Shown here: positions 15,111 to 15,200 of the stretch, in pieces
Position numbering within the stretch: position 1 is the first letter of the stretch
Layout: each line of letters opens with the position of its first letter
Assembly: GCA_009786675.1 (NCBI GenBank)
Contig: WQRP01000028.1
Location: 1 to 15,200 of the forward strand
Direction: 5' to 3'
Origin: Treponema sp.
Lineage (GTDB): Bacteria > Spirochaetota > Spirochaetia > Treponematales > Breznakiellaceae
Length of the DNA stretch: 15,200 nucleotides
Translations under genes and position numbers: made by a program
Notes under the pieces: generated by a model
Told to the model about the DNA's origin: nothing
Databases searched by the model: none
The model's input: only the letters and a program-made list of their open reading frames with translations

Positions 15111-15200
15111 ATGACATTTTTTCCTAAATATCTACCAAAATTCGTGCCAAACTGGCATTTTGGTCTAGATTTCTACCCCCCCCCCCCCCCCCCCCCCCCC
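15111..15200 (+). CDS. Possible start of a gene cut by the contig edge
   Basis: ATG 15111 is preceded by AGGGAG (15097-15102) at a spacing of 8 bases, a good ribosome-binding site, and a promoter-like pair lies upstream at 14999. The frame stays open to the edge: 22 residues (MTFFPKYLPKFVPNW, HFGLDFY) followed by eight prolines coded by the C-run. I do not recognise the protein. The AT-rich composition differs from the other genes. If the C-run is an assembly or sequencing artefact, the proline tail is not real. Only 30 codons are visible, so this is tentative. Confidence 0.3.
   Translation, partial: MTFFPKYLPKFVPNWHFGLDFYPPPPPPPP
15126..15172. repeat. Imperfect inverted repeat before the C-run
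   Basis: ACCAAAAT (15134-15141) pairs with ATTTTGGT (15157-15164). Inside, GCCA (15146-15149) pairs with TGGC (15153-15156) across a 3-base loop, with a 4-base bulge on the left. Outside, AAAT (15126-15129) matches ATTT (15169-15172). It lies within the putative first codons of the gene at 15111. Confidence 0.45.
15176..15200. repeat. Poly-C homopolymer of at least 25 bases at the window edge
   Basis: An unbroken run of 25 C reaches the last base. It is either a real homopolymer tract that stopped the assembly, or an artefact such as no-signal poly-G reads seen in reverse complement. It sits directly inside the open frame starting at 15111. Confidence 0.95.

Noticed and set aside
14940..15200. 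CRISPR-like short repeats in the AT-rich tail
   Set aside because: Similar short words occur (TATCTACC and TTTCTACC), but there are no regularly spaced identical repeats.

Overview
The window looks like a chromosomal contig end from a GC-rich, diderm, spirochaete-like bacterium, probably of the Treponema lineage. This rests on three things. The glycogen synthase has an N-terminus and motif wording that I associate with treponemal GlgA. Two very large exported proteins end in what look like outer-membrane beta-barrels. A DUF21/CBS/CorC protein sits beside a tRNA-Cys. The lineage call is recognition from memory, not a database result. Most genes are very rich in G+C; the first gene, the long gap at about 1.6-2.4 kb and the last 270 bases are visibly poorer.

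Layout. (1) 3-1631, plus strand: the 3' part of a gene for a beta-propeller-like repeat protein, followed by a perfect 11-bp hairpin. (2) 1632-2376: about 745 bases without a convincing gene, holding promoter-like boxes and several hairpins; it is either a long leader or a site for a small RNA. (3) 2377-11941, plus strand: a tight three-gene unit. It encodes a membrane-anchored protein with one N-terminal membrane segment, then two tandem paralogues of about 1,410 and 1,422 residues. Each paralogue has a signal peptide, about eleven Ig-like beta-sandwich modules of roughly 100 residues and a C-terminal, aromatic-rich, beta-barrel-like segment ending in Phe. (4) 11998-13509, plus strand: glgA, with its own sigma-70-like promoter. 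(5) 13484-14755, minus strand: a corC/hlyC-type gene, converging on and overlapping glgA by 26 bases. It is preceded at 14762-14833 (minus) by tRNA-Cys(GCA) with a good promoter. (6) 14930-15200: an AT-rich tail with hairpins, a promoter-like pair, the possible start of a new gene, and a run of 25 C at the edge.

Working together: the three genes of unit (3) probably make a surface or envelope system, with an inner-membrane-anchored partner and two long Ig-array proteins held in the outer membrane by their C-termini. This is the most interesting part of the window. GlgA (storage glucan synthesis), the CorC-like protein (ion transport or envelope function) and tRNA-Cys are housekeeping neighbours with no visible functional tie to it.
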